In this document: piece after piece, positions 8,031 through 17,295 of the stretch | How the letters are laid out: the number at the start of each line of letters is the position of its first letter | Numbering within the stretch: the stretch's first letter is position 1 | Source: Rhizobium sp. WYCCWR10014 | GTDB lineage: Bacteria > Pseudomonadota > Alphaproteobacteria > Rhizobiales > Rhizobiaceae | Length of the DNA stretch: 64,000 nt | Direction: 5' to 3' | Assembly (NCBI RefSeq): GCF_001657485.1 | Contig: NZ_LXFU01000037.1 | Location: 372,001-436,000, forward strand | Translations under genes and position numbers: made by a program | The notes under the pieces: generated by a model | Database searches by the model: none | Seen by the model: the letters and a program-made list of their open reading frames with translations, nothing else | Told to the model about the DNA's origin: nothing

Positions 8031-8963
8031 ATGAAGGTTTTCGCGGGCAATTCGAACCGGCAACTCGCCGAAGCGATCTGCAACTATCTCAACGTTCCCT
8101 TGGGGAAAGCCAGTGTTCGAAGGTTTGCCGATCAGGAAATCTTCGTGGAAATCCAGGAAAATGTGCGCGGCGAGGACGTTTTCCTTGTACAGCCCACCGC
8201 TTTTCCCGCAAACGACCACCTGATGGAACTGCTGATCATGATCGACGCCATGCGTCGTTCCTCAGCCCGCCGCATCACCGCCGTCCTTCCCTATTTCGGC
8301 TATGCGCGTCAGGACCGCCGTGCTTCAGGCCGCACGCCGATCTCCGCCAAGCTGGTTGCCAACCTCATTACCGAAGCCGGCGCTGATCGCGTCATGACTC
8401 TCGATCTCCATGCCGGGCAGATCCAAGGCTTCTTCGATATCCCGACCGACAATCTCTTCGCCATGCCCGTGCTGACGCGCGACATCAAGAGCCATTATGA
8501 CCTCAGCAACGTCGTCGTCGTCTCGCCTGACGTCGGTGGTGTGGTTCGCGCCCGCGCGCTTGCCAAGCGGCTGGACTGTCTTCTGGCCATCGTCGACAAG
8601 CGTCGCGAGCGGCCGGGTGAATCCGAAGTCATGAACATCATCGGCGACATCACCGGCAAGGACTGCCTGCTGATCGACGACATCGTCGATTCCGGCGGCA
8701 CGCTCTGCAACGCGGCCGACGCGATGCTGGCCAAGGGCGCATCCAGCGTCACCGCCTATATCACCCACGGCGTTCTCTCGGGCGGCGCAGTCACCCGCGT
8801 CACTTCCTCGAAGCTTCGCGAACTCGTCATCACGGATTCGATCCAGCCGACCACGGCGGTTCTCTCGGCGCACAATATCCGCATCGTGACCACGGCCCCT
8901 CTGATCGGCGAAGCCATCAGCCGAACAGCTCAGGAAGAGTCCGTCTCCAGCCTCTTCGATTAA
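8031..8963 (+). CDS. prs: Ribose-phosphate pyrophosphokinase (PRPP synthetase)
   Basis: Prs makes PRPP from ribose 5-phosphate and ATP for purine, pyrimidine, histidine, tryptophan and NAD synthesis in the cytoplasm. The 310-residue length is standard. Key motifs are the N-terminal GNSNRQLAEAI, the ATP loop around PYFGYARQDRRASGRTPIS, the DLHAGQIQGFFDIPTDNL signature, and the PRPP-binding LLIDDIVDSGGT. The gene has its own 105-base upstream gap and is followed at once by a strong terminator, so it is likely the last gene of its transcript. Confidence 0.98.
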   Translation: MKVFAGNSNRQLAEAICNYLNVPLGKASVRRFADQEIFVEIQENVRGEDVFLVQPTAFPANDHLMELLIMIDAMRRSSARRITAVLPYFGYARQDRRASGRTPISAKLVANLITEAGADRVMTLDLHAGQIQGFFDIPTDNLFAMPVLTRDIKSHYDLSNVVVVSPDVGGVVRARALAKRLDCLLAIVDKRRERPGESEVMNIIGDITGKDCLLIDDIVDSGGTLCNAADAMLAKGASSVTAYITHGVLSGGAVTRVTSSKLRELVITDSIQPTTAVLSAHNIRIVTTAPLIGEAISRTAQEESVSSLFD

Positions 8964-8994
8964 AAAGAGCCGGCATTCGACCGGCTCTTTCAAT
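8964..8994 (+). terminator. Rho-independent terminator of prs
   Basis: Ten-base perfect arms AAAGAGCCGG and CCGGCTCTTT around a 7-base loop begin directly after the prs stop codon, followed by a T-rich tract. The A-rich 5' side makes it usable on both strands. Confidence 0.9.
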
Positions 8995-9064
8995 TTCTGC
9001 ATTCGGATGGACCAAGCTATTACTGGGCATGCTCGCCGAGCCGCACGAATTGCTGGCGTGTTGA

Positions 9065-9091
9065 TTGTCGCCGAGCCGCGTTCGGCGACAA
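9065..9091. repeat. Intergenic inverted repeat
   Basis: Ten-base perfect arms TTGTCGCCGA and TCGGCGACAA flank a 7-base loop midway between the prs terminator and the terminator of the convergent gene. No T run follows. It is the middle of three hairpins in 200 bases. Confidence 0.6.
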
Positions 9092-9135
9092 CGAAAGCCC
9101 AGACTAAATCGCCGTTCCGATCGTTGGGCGCAAAA

Positions 9136-9156
9136 AAGCCGGCACAAGGCCGGCTT
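9136..9156 (-). terminator. Terminator of the minus-strand secreted-protein gene
   Basis: Eight-base perfect arms AAGCCGGC and GCCGGCTT with a 5-base loop. Read on the minus strand the stem is followed by a T run, as expected for the convergent gene ending 31 bases away. Confidence 0.8.
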
Positions 9157-9186
9157 CCTTTCATTTCTGATCCCAATTGATAACGC

Positions 9187-10737
9187 TCAAGGCTGCTGCG
9201 GCGGCGCAGGTACCGCGTCCTGACCCTGATCCGGTTCCTGCTCCTGGTCTGGCTCCAGCCCCTGATCTTGATCCTGATCCGGACCATCCGGCCCCTTGAC
9301 CACCTGCCCGTTGACGGCGATCGCGCCGTCGCGGCTGACGCTGATGTCCCAGCGCGAGCGGCCATCTGCATCGGTCTTGGCGAAACCCTTCACCATCATG
9401 ATGCCGAAGGAGACCTGGTTGAGATCGGGATCCGTCTTGGCAAGCTCCTGAACCGCGGCAATCGTCTTGTCGAGATCGCGGGCAAGGATCGTCGCCTCCA
9501 TCGAATAGTCCTTTTCGGTGTCGACCCGCCCCTCGATCTTGCCAGTCATGTCGACGTCGTAGACATCGGACTTGGCGCTGACCTTAGGAAACTCAACGGT
9601 GAGACGACCATCAGGGAAGAGCTTCTTGCTCATCTCCTCGCCACTCGTCTCCGGCGCCTTGTCATTGAAATCCATCGCCATGAGGGCTTCGCCAAAGGTG
9701 GCGAAATCCAGATTCGGCATGGCGAGTTGCAGCTCGAAGCTGGCCGGCACGAAAGGTGAATAGCTTGCCGGCATCAGCGGGCTGTCGAGGCTGATATCCT
9801 GCGCATTGATGCCGAAGCCGAAACGCATGGCGTCGCTCGGCCCGTCGACAGCCACATTGTAACCGAATGCCTTGACGCCGCCATTGCCCATCTGGCTGCT
9901 GATGGTCAGATTATTGACCCCGATCGTCTCGCTGAAAGATGCAAGAATCGGGAAGGCTTGCTTGAGCATTCCCTTTATCTTGTCGCTATTCTCCGGGCTT
10001 AGTTCCTTCTCCTCGAGATGGTCGAGAACGAAAAGGACGATCTCGCGGATTTGCTTGGCCGGCAGGCCGTTCACCTTGGCATCGAAATCGATCGAATCGG
10101 CACGGATTTCAACGGGCGGCATTTGCAGGCCGGAAACCTGTTCGACGAAAGTGGACATCGAGCCGCTGCCCGCAAAATCGATACGCCCGTTTCCGCCTGC
10201 GCTGTCCGTCGAACTCAGCTTTTGGTCGATCGCGGCGATGCTGGCATGGACTTCCTCGGTGTCGGACTTGCTGGTGACCTTGATGTCCTTGCCGGTGAAG
10301 GTGCCGGAGCGCAGATAGCTGATCGCCGGGTCGAAGACGCCGGTATAGACGAGCGAAGCGATGGAATAGGAAAAATCCGTCGGCTTCTGGTCGGGGCCTT
10401 TGAAATGGCCGGAAACGTTGAGGTTGTTGTCACCCTCGATGTTCCAGAGCCCGCTGTCGAGCGGCGTGGCGAACATCGACAACGGCGTCAGCCCGTTGAT
10501 CGCGAATGTCGCCGGATCGGCTTTGGCAAGCAGCTTCGCCAGATCGTAGATGATCTCGTATCGCGCCCCCGCCGGATTGACGGTGATCAGTCCGCTCTTC
10601 GCCAGATCCTCGGGAAGCAGCTTCGTCAGCGTCTCCTTGACCGCATTGGCGCCATCCTGATTGATCTCGACACCCTGGGCCGTGGTGACAAGGCAAAGTG
10701 CCAGCAAGCTCGTTGCCGTGACAAGTTTGAGACGCAT
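9187..10737 (-). CDS. Secreted protein of unknown function with D/Q/E/P-rich tail
   Basis: The 516-residue protein has a clear N-terminal signal peptide, KLVTATSLLALCLVTTAQG, cleaved near residue 22, so it is exported to the periplasm or beyond. The body is a long beta-rich, repetitive region with phrases such as SGLWNIEGDNNLNVSGHFKG and LQLAMPNLDFATFGEALM, which suggests a large beta-solenoid or lipid-binding-like fold, but I cannot name the family. The last 35 residues are a run of Asp, Gln, Glu and Pro (for example PDQDQDQGLEPDQEQEPDQG). The start was chosen at MRLKLV because the 23 residues before it would precede the signal. Confidence 0.8.
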   Translation of the reverse strand: MRLKLVTATSLLALCLVTTAQGVEINQDGANAVKETLTKLLPEDLAKSGLITVNPAGARYEIIYDLAKLLAKADPATFAINGLTPLSMFATPLDSGLWNIEGDNNLNVSGHFKGPDQKPTDFSYSIASLVYTGVFDPAISYLRSGTFTGKDIKVTSKSDTEEVHASIAAIDQKLSSTDSAGGNGRIDFAGSGSMSTFVEQVSGLQMPPVEIRADSIDFDAKVNGLPAKQIREIVLFVLDHLEEKELSPENSDKIKGMLKQAFPILASFSETIGVNNLTISSQMGNGGVKAFGYNVAVDGPSDAMRFGFGINAQDISLDSPLMPASYSPFVPASFELQLAMPNLDFATFGEALMAMDFNDKAPETSGEEMSKKLFPDGRLTVEFPKVSAKSDVYDVDMTGKIEGRVDTEKDYSMEATILARDLDKTIAAVQELAKTDPDLNQVSFGIMMVKGFAKTDADGRSRWDISVSRDGAIAVNGQVVKGPDGPDQDQDQGLEPDQEQEPDQGQDAVPAPPQQP

Positions 10738-10839
10738 AGTCCGATTTCTCCTCAGCCGCTTTTTTGAATGCGGGCCATCCAAAGATGCGAAGCGCGCCGA
10801 TGTCAACCTCAGCTGCGGCAGAGAATGGCAATTTGCCGC

Positions 10840-12923
10840 TCACGCGGCCGCGGATTTCTTCACGGCCGGCGCAAGAACCGTTTCCTGCTGTACGGCCGGC
10901 ACCTCGCCGTTGACGATCGCCTCGATGCCCGAGCGCGGTCCCGGCTTACCGAAGAGGAAGCCCTGCACCTGCAGGCAGCCTTCCCGTCGCAGGAAGTCGA
11001 TATGGTCTTCGTTTTCGACGCCTTCAGCAAGTACCGGTATGTCGAGGCTTGCCGCAAGAATCAGCGTCGAACGCACGATTGCCGCAGACTGCTTGTTGGT
11101 GACGACGCCGTCGACGAAGGCGCGGTCGATCTTGATCTTGTCGAACGGGAAGCTCTGCAGTGTCGACAGTGACGAATAACCCGTGCCGTAATCGTCCATC
11201 GCCACCTTCACGCCGAGCGCTTTCAGCCGACGGATTGCCTGCAGCGCATGTTGATGATCGGCGATGATGCCGGATTCGGTGATCTCGATCTCGAGTCGCG
11301 CCGCCGGCAGGCCGCTCTCGAGAAGGATCTGATGCACGATCTGCGGTAGGCGGTTGTCGCCGAGCTGCTGCGGCGCGACGTTGACGGCGATGCGCAGCGG
11401 GTTCTTCCAGGTTGCCGCTTCCGCTCAAGCGGCCCGCAGCACCCATTCACCAAGCTCGATGATAAAGCCGGTCTTTTCCGCGATCGGAATGAATTCGACG
11501 GTGAGATGTAGCCGCGCACGGGATGTCTCCAGCGCAGGAGCACTTCCAGGCCAACGATGTCGCGCGTCAGCGTGTCATTCTGCTGCTGGTAGAACAGCTC
11601 GAATTCGCCGCGCGCCAATCCCTCCCGCATCTCGCTCGCCAGCGCGTTGCGTTCGCGCGCTGCCTGGTCCATCGAGGGCTCGTAGAAGCATATGCTGTTG
11701 GTCGCAGTTGATTTTGCCCGATACATGGCGATATCGGCCTGCGACAGCAGGTCGTCCAAAGTGTCCGCCTGTCCGGGATAGGTGGAGATACCGATACTGG
11801 AGCCGACGGTGAGCGCATGACCGTTCCATTCGATCGGCCGGGCGATCTCGTCGAGCATGCGTTGTGCCAGTCCCTTGGCGTCCGAACGGACGAAATAATC
11901 GCACATGACGGCCACGAACTCGTCGCCGCCGACCCGCGCCACGAACTGGCCGCTTTGCATGATCCTGGACAGCCGCTCGGCGACGGCGCGCAGCACGGCA
12001 TCGCCGGCGGCGTGGCCGTGAACGTCATTGATTTCCTTGAAACGGTCGAGGTCAAAGGAGAGCACGGCGATATTGGCCGTCATGTCCCTCGGCTTGTTGA
12101 CCAGCGCCGACAGATGCTCGTTGAAGGCGGCGCGATTGGCAAGATTGGTCAGCGGGTCATGCAGCGACAGATGGCGGTAACGCTCGACGGCTGCCTGCGT
12201 CGACTGCATGTCGATGATATAAGTGGAGGCGCCCAGCGCTAGGATGATGATCATCACGGCGCTGACGAGACCGGTCATGATGCCGTCCGAGATGATCTCG
12301 GTGGGTGCCGCAACAGTGGCATCCGGCAGGATCGTCAGCCCCGCCATGCCGGTGAAATGCGTAAGCACGATCGCAAGGATCAGCGAAAGGGCAGCCCCGT
12401 GGCGGCAGAAACGCGTGATCGGCCGGCCGATGCGATTGGTGGCGACTGCGCCGAACAGGCCGGCCAAGACCAGCGAGGCGACGACATAGGAGGTCTGCCA
12501 TTCGAGACGACCCTCGATCTCGTAACCGGCGATCCCGACATAGTGCATGACCGCGATGCCGAGGCCGACGATCACGCCGCCTGCCTCGATAAGCGCGCTT
12601 TTCTGCGCGATTGACGCGATGGCAAATCCGATCATCGTCGTCGCGACGGCGGCAAACAGCGACAGCAGCGTCAACGTCGGGTCATAGCCGTTCGCCACCG
12701 GCGTCTGGTAACCGAGCATGGCGATGAAATGCGTCGTCCAGATGGTCGAGCCGCCAACGAAACCGGAGAGAAACAGCCAGTTGGTTTTCTGCAGCCCCTG
12801 CGATCGGCGCACCCGGGTGAAGAGGCGCATCGACAGCATCGATCCGAGCACACAGATAACGGTGGCGAAGATCAGATGCGGAAGGCTGTGTTCGACGGTG
12901 ATACAGGAAAGGACGCGCAACAT
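10840..12923 (-). pseudogene. MHYT-GGDEF-EAL c-di-GMP protein, frameshifted and with an internal stop
   Basis: The 5' part encodes an integral-membrane MHYT sensor (conserved THFIAMLGY, VMHYVGIAGYE and LTHFTGMAG blocks), then an intact GGDEF domain with ARVGGDEFVAVM. The EAL domain begins with GLEVLLRWRHP, where the signature is EVL. After GYISPS the frame is lost: one base is missing near 11494-11497, where EFIPIAEKTGF would follow in the next frame. About 70 bases further that frame meets a TGA at 11425-11427 where AACAEA would be expected with Cys. The remaining EAL frame is intact to the end with DDYGTGYSSLS and LAEGVENEDH. The protein as encoded would be a cyclase without phosphodiesterase. 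Confidence 0.85.
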
Positions 12924-13219
12924 GAGGGGCAACCGGCAAATTGAGACGGGCCTGCTTATATTGGCGGGTAAACGCAGGATTTATTAATCGCCGCCGATTT
13001 CGTTTTCGATGGTTAAACCTTGGCGAAAGCGTGTATATGGGCAAAAAACAACCCAAATCCGCAACTTGCGTTTCCGATCGACTTATAATATAGGCGACCG
13101 GTCCGTGTAGACACCCTTGGAGGCAACGCGGATGAGGTCGGGTCATACCGCCTCCGGTTCGTCGGAACAAGGCTTTTGCCCGCCGCCGAACTCTCCAAAT
13201 AACCTCGAAAGGAATAGCC
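12924..13219. other. Divergent intergenic region upstream of rplY
   Basis: This 296-base gap separates the broken MHYT gene from rplY. It is AT-richer than its surroundings near 13030-13095 and should hold both promoters. No small gene with a credible start and ribosome site is seen. Confidence 0.5.
13066..13089 (+). promoter_or_regulatory. Possible sigma-70 promoter elements for rplY
   Basis: TATAAT occurs at 13084-13089, about 130 bases before rplY, in the most AT-rich part of the gap. The nearest -35-like TTGCGT is only 12 bases upstream, shorter than the normal 16-18 spacing, so the -35 assignment is weak. A long 5' untranslated region would follow. Confidence 0.3.
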
Positions 13220-13828
13220 ATGAGCCAGGAAACTTACGAGCTCAAGGCCGAGGCGCGCGAACGGGTTGGTAAGGGGTCCGCCCGTGAACTTCGCCGCAAC
13301 GGTTTGATTCCCGCTGTCATCTATGGTGACAAGCAGGCCCCCATTGCCATCGCTCTCAACACCAATGAGGTGACGAAGCGCATTCACGCCGGTGGTTTCA
13401 TGACCACCGTGGCAACGATCGACGTCGACGGCAAGAAGCACAAGGTTCTGCCGAAGGACTACCAGCTCGATCCGGTCCGTGACTTCACGATGCACGTCGA
13501 TTTCCTGCGCGTCTCCGGCAACACCCAGGTGACCGTCGAAATCCCCGTTCACTTCATCAACGAAGAGAAGTCCCCGGGCCTCAAGGTCGGTGGCGTTCTG
13601 AACATCGTTCGCCATGAAGTCGAAGTTCATTGCCCGGCCGATGCGATCCCTGAATTCTTCAACATCGACCTCAGCGGCAAGAAGATCGGCGACAGCATCC
13701 ATATCGCGGAAGTTACCTTGCCGAAGGGCGTCACCCCGGTCATCGACCGCGACTTCACGATCGCGACGATTATCGCTCCGGCTGCCGGCATCGACGAGAG
13801 CGCCGCGGAAGGCGAAGCAGAAGCCTGA
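13220..13828 (+). CDS. rplY: 50S ribosomal protein L25 / general stress protein Ctc
   Basis: L25 binds 5S rRNA in the large ribosomal subunit. This is the 202-residue, two-domain TL5/Ctc form: an N-terminal 5S-binding domain (residues 1-95) with VGKGSARELRRNGLIPAVIYG and VLPKDYQLDPVRDFTMHVDF, and a C-terminal beta domain (96-190) ending in an acidic Ala/Glu tail. A Shine-Dalgarno GAAAGGAA lies just upstream of the ATG. In rhizobia rplY is normally followed by pth and ychF; here accessory genes come between. Confidence 0.97.
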   Translation: MSQETYELKAEARERVGKGSARELRRNGLIPAVIYGDKQAPIAIALNTNEVTKRIHAGGFMTTVATIDVDGKKHKVLPKDYQLDPVRDFTMHVDFLRVSGNTQVTVEIPVHFINEEKSPGLKVGGVLNIVRHEVEVHCPADAIPEFFNIDLSGKKIGDSIHIAEVTLPKGVTPVIDRDFTIATIIAPAAGIDESAAEGEAEA

Positions 13829-13856
13829 TCGCTTCGACCAATTTGTAAAGCATATG

Positions 13857-13886
13857 GCCCGCTTTCCCCCTGGAAAGCGGGCTTTT
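13857..13886 (+). terminator. Terminator of rplY
   Basis: Perfect 11-base arms GCCCGCTTTCC and GGAAAGCGGGC with a 4-base loop, then TTTT. It lies 29 bases after the stop and makes rplY monocistronic. Confidence 0.92.
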
Positions 13887-14013
13887 CATTGCCCGGAAGC
13901 GCCCCGTTTCAGCAACATTTAACAAATTCGTGAAAGCATGCTTCGTCAGCTGCGAAGAAGCCCGCCTCAACGCGCGACAGCAAATATGGTCGGCCCGGGG
14001 AGTAGACGGAACC

Positions 14014-16365
14014 ATGAACAATTCCGTTGAGAACAGATTTTTTGCGATAGTTTGCGGAGCGCTGCTTGTTTTTGTCGCTCCCCTCTTTGTTCTCTTCCTT
14101 TTTCTTTCCTCGGAGCGGGCCGACAAGGAAATACGCGACCATATCTCCGTTCTTCTTGTCGCCAATGCCCAGGCGCTGGCCAAACCCCTGTGGGACCTCG
14201 ATGAGGACAGCGTCACCCAGATCAGCGCGACGGTCGTTTCCCAAGGCGCCATCGTCAAGGTCGAAGTGCGTGACCAGTCAGGCCAGCTCGACGTCAGCCA
14301 GTCCACCATTCCGCGCTCCTTCGACGGCAAGCTCGTGCAGGTGTCGCGCGCCATTATCTACAACACCGTCGACGGTCCGAAGAACCTCGGCAGCATCAGC
14401 GTCTATTATCCTGCGCTTGGCCTGTTTTCCGGCCTGAAGCAGGAAGAGGTCGTCTTCATCTCGATCTTCATCTTCGCGGTGCTGACCGTTTTCGGCACGG
14501 CGCTGATCGGCAACCGCTTCTTCGTCATCCAACCGCTGATGCGGCTGACGGCGGCGATCGAGGCCACACGCCAGTTGGGCTCCCGCCATCATGTCGACTG
14601 GCAGTCGAACGACGAGATGGGACGGCTTGCCCATAGCTTCAACGAGATGCAGACCAAGCTCGAAAGCGAGGAAAAGGAGCTGAAGCTCGCCCACCGCCGC
14701 GCCACCGACATCTACAATCTGACGCCCGCCATGCTCTTCTCGCTCGACGAGGAAGACCGCATCACCGCCGTCAGCGATTATTGGCTGCTTGCCACAGGTT
14801 ATAACCGCGCCGCCGTCATCGGCCGCAACTTCGCCAATCTCGTCACCCCCGCGACCCGCGACAAATTCGTCAAGCGCCGCCAGGCCGAAAGCGGCATGAC
14901 TGTCACCGTCAAGTTCGTTTGCCTGGATGGCCGCACCATGGACGTCCTCATCATGGAATCGGAGGCGGGAGCTGGTGCTCAAGATCCCCTCTCGCTATCG
15001 GTCATGACCGATGTGACCGAACTCAAGGCGTCCGAGGACCGCAACCACCGCCAGGCGATCACCGATCACCTGACCGGGCTTCTCAATCGCCAGGGCTTCG
15101 AAGCCGTCCTCGACAACAAGATCGCCGCCGCCGACGCCGCCGGCCAGGAACTCGCCTGTCTCTTCGTCGATCTCGACCGCTTCAAGTGGATCAACGACAA
15201 TATGGGCCATGCCGCCGGTGACGTGGCGCTGGTCGAGCTCGTCGAGCGCCTGAAGACCCATCTTGCCCCCTCCGACGAGGCGGCCCGTCTCGGCGGCGAC
15301 GAATTTGCCATCCTGCTGCCGGCCAAGGACGCCGAAAACCGAGCCAAGGTGATGTGCGAGCAGATCGCCTCGATCTTCGAAACGCCATTCGCCCCCGACA
15401 TGCATCTGAGCGCCTCCGTCGGTATCGCCATCTATCCGCATCATGCCGAAACCGCGGCCGAGCTGCTCCAAAAATCCGACATGGCGATGTATGCCAAGAA
15501 ACGCGACGGCAAGAACGGCGCGCAACTCTTCGACAATGCTATGCTCGACCGTGCCCGCAGCCGCGCCGAAATCGAGGCCAATATCGAAGCCGGCCTCGTC
15601 GACAACTGGTTCGAAGCCTTCCTGCAGCCGATCGTCACCCTGAACGGCCGCGGCATATCAGGTTTCGAGGCGCTGATGCGCCTCAACCATCCGCAGAAGG
15701 GCTTGATGCCGCCGGCCGAGATCATAAGCGTCGCCGAGGAAACGGCAAAGATCGTCCGCGTCGGCAACGTCATCATGGAAAAGGCGATCGCCAACCTCGC
15801 GAAGATTTCCCGCATATCAGGCATGCAGGATACCTATCTCGCCATCAACTTCTCGCCGCTGCAGTTCGAGCCGGCGCTGCCGGCCCGTCTTGCCGCCATC
15901 GTCGGCCGCCACGACATCCGGCCCGAGCGCATCGTCATCGAGATCACCGAAGCCGTACTGATGCACGACAACCCACAGATTCGCTTGATCGTCACGGAGC
16001 TTCGTCGCTTCGGCTGCCGCATCGCGCTTGACGATTTCGGCACGGGCTATTCGTCGCTGAGCTACCTCAACCGCTTCCCCGTCGACATCATCAAGATCGA
16101 CCAGTCCTTCACCCGCGCAATCAACGACGGCGACGACGACGTGCGTCAGAAGAGCCGCATGCTGATCGAAGGCATCACCACGCTTTCCCACAAGATGAAC
16201 TGCACCGTCATTGCCGAGGGCATCGAGACCGAAGAGGAATGCCGCACGCTCCACCAGATGGGGCTTGACTACGGCCAGGGCTATCTCTTCCATCGTCCGC
16301 AGCACGCAGCCACGCTGATCGAGGAACTGACGGCCTCGCAATCGGCCGTCGCACGCGCCTCGTGA
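14014..16365 (+). CDS. Membrane-bound GGDEF-EAL c-di-GMP protein with periplasmic sensor and PAS
   Basis: The 783-residue protein has a first membrane helix near residues 10-30, a periplasmic region of about 115 residues, a second helix near 145-168 (VVFISIFIFAVLTVFG), HAMP (170-225), PAS (230-340), GGDEF (340-500) with RLGGDEFAIL, and EAL (520-775) with GFEALMRL, DDFGTGYSSLSYLNRFP and VIAEGIETEEE. Both catalytic signatures look intact, so it could make or break c-di-GMP, or one domain may regulate the other. The ATG at MNNSVENRFF has a GGAG-rich leader. It is followed after 25 bases by a periplasmic binding protein gene, which may supply its ligand input. Confidence 0.93.
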   Translation: MNNSVENRFFAIVCGALLVFVAPLFVLFLFLSSERADKEIRDHISVLLVANAQALAKPLWDLDEDSVTQISATVVSQGAIVKVEVRDQSGQLDVSQSTIPRSFDGKLVQVSRAIIYNTVDGPKNLGSISVYYPALGLFSGLKQEEVVFISIFIFAVLTVFGTALIGNRFFVIQPLMRLTAAIEATRQLGSRHHVDWQSNDEMGRLAHSFNEMQTKLESEEKELKLAHRRATDIYNLTPAMLFSLDEEDRITAVSDYWLLATGYNRAAVIGRNFANLVTPATRDKFVKRRQAESGMTVTVKFVCLDGRTMDVLIMESEAGAGAQDPLSLSVMTDVTELKASEDRNHRQAITDHLTGLLNRQGFEAVLDNKIAAADAAGQELACLFVDLDRFKWINDNMGHAAGDVALVELVERLKTHLAPSDEAARLGGDEFAILLPAKDAENRAKVMCEQIASIFETPFAPDMHLSASVGIAIYPHHAETAAELLQKSDMAMYAKKRDGKNGAQLFDNAMLDRARSRAEIEANIEAGLVDNWFEAFLQPIVTLNGRGISGFEALMRLNHPQKGLMPPAEIISVAEETAKIVRVGNVIMEKAIANLAKISRISGMQDTYLAINFSPLQFEPALPARLAAIVGRHDIRPERIVIEITEAVLMHDNPQIRLIVTELRRFGCRIALDDFGTGYSSLSYLNRFPVDIIKIDQSFTRAINDGDDDVRQKSRMLIEGITTLSHKMNCTVIAEGIETEEECRTLHQMGLDYGQGYLFHRPQHAATLIEELTASQSAVARAS

Positions 16366-16390
16366 ACGAAGAACCAAGGAGATGATACGG

Positions 16391-17104
16391 ATGAAAAGGC
16401 TCCTGCTTCTTGCGTGTCTGGCGCTGCCCTGCACCGCCCATGCGCAAACGGTGACGTTCACGACCGAGGACTATGCCCCCTTCAACTATCGCGAAGGCAA
16501 GGAGATCAAGGGCGCGACCGTCGAGCAGGTCGAAAAGGTGATGGCCGCGATCGGCGTCGACTACACGATCGACATCATGCCCTGGGCGCGCGCTTTTAGC
16601 CTTGCCCGCACGGCGCCGATGACCTGTGTCTTCGCAACCGCCCACAACGGCGCACGCGACCCGCTGTTCAAGTGGGTCGAGCCGCTGCTCATCGATCGCA
16701 ACATCCTGATCACCCGCAAGGGTTCGGGCGTCACCGCCGGCAATCTGGACGAGGCGAAGAAATATACGGTCGGCACGCAGCGCGAGGATTATACCGAGAC
16801 GATCCTGAAGGAGAAGGGTTTCACCAAGCTCGATGTCGCCAGCGACTTCAATGCGACGCTGCGCAAGCTGCTTGGCGGGCGCATCGACATGATGCCGATC
16901 TCCGAACTCTATTTCGAAAAACTGAAGGCCGACCAGCCGGTGGAATTGGTGACCGTGCTCTCCGCCCAGCCAATGGGCATCGCCTGCGAGAAGAACTTTC
17001 CGGACGAACTGCTCGCCAGGATGCAGGCTGCCCTCGACAAGCTGATCGCCGATGGCGACCAGAAGCAGATCTTTCTGAAATACGGAATGAACCTGTCGGA
17101 ATGA
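16391..17104 (+). CDS. Periplasmic substrate-binding protein (SBP bacterial family 3 like)
   Basis: The 237-residue protein has a signal peptide KRLLLLACLALPCTAHA cut before QTVTF, then a two-lobe solute-binding fold: FTTEDYAPFNYREGKEIKGA, DIMPWARAFSLARTAP, and FNATLRKLLGGRIDMMP. Such proteins bind amino acids or similar small ligands. No permease or ATPase gene is adjacent. Instead it follows the GGDEF-EAL gene after 25 bases with an AAGGAGA ribosome site. That context suggests a sensing role like that of NspS with MbaA in Vibrio, rather than uptake. The in-frame ATG 9 bases earlier is a possible alternative start. It is polar amino-acid-like by family only. Confidence 0.85.
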   Translation: MKRLLLLACLALPCTAHAQTVTFTTEDYAPFNYREGKEIKGATVEQVEKVMAAIGVDYTIDIMPWARAFSLARTAPMTCVFATAHNGARDPLFKWVEPLLIDRNILITRKGSGVTAGNLDEAKKYTVGTQREDYTETILKEKGFTKLDVASDFNATLRKLLGGRIDMMPISELYFEKLKADQPVELVTVLSAQPMGIACEKNFPDELLARMQAALDKLIADGDQKQIFLKYGMNLSE

Positions 17105-17171
17105 CTCCGAAGACAACTGCCCTTTCCGCTTGACTTTGCTTTCATTTCGCGGTGGTGAACGGCGGGAAGTT

Positions 17172-17280
17172 CTAAAGCGCGTCGCGATCTTTCAGATTCG
17201 CTTGTCGTGCTTTAGGTCTTTGTTTTTACGCATGTCGTTGTCGCAAAACCGCTGCACACTTTTCCGCGACATGCTTTAGC
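17172..17280. repeat. RIME-like rhizobial intergenic palindromic element
   Basis: Two palindromes sit side by side. The first runs 17172-17215 with CTAAAGC/GCTTTAG outer arms; the second runs 17230-17274 with GCATGTCG/CGACATGC outer arms and an AAAA/TTTT inner pair. The layout and wording match the short intergenic mosaic elements that I recall as abundant in Rhizobium genomes. It fills the gap between the binding-protein gene and pth. Confidence 0.75.
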
Positions 17281-17295
17281 GAGGAAAAACAGGCC

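Noticed and set aside
11024..11446. Alternative minus-strand frame in the EAL region
   Set aside because: It is a third reading frame; EAL motifs continue in the frame ending at 10840, not in this one.
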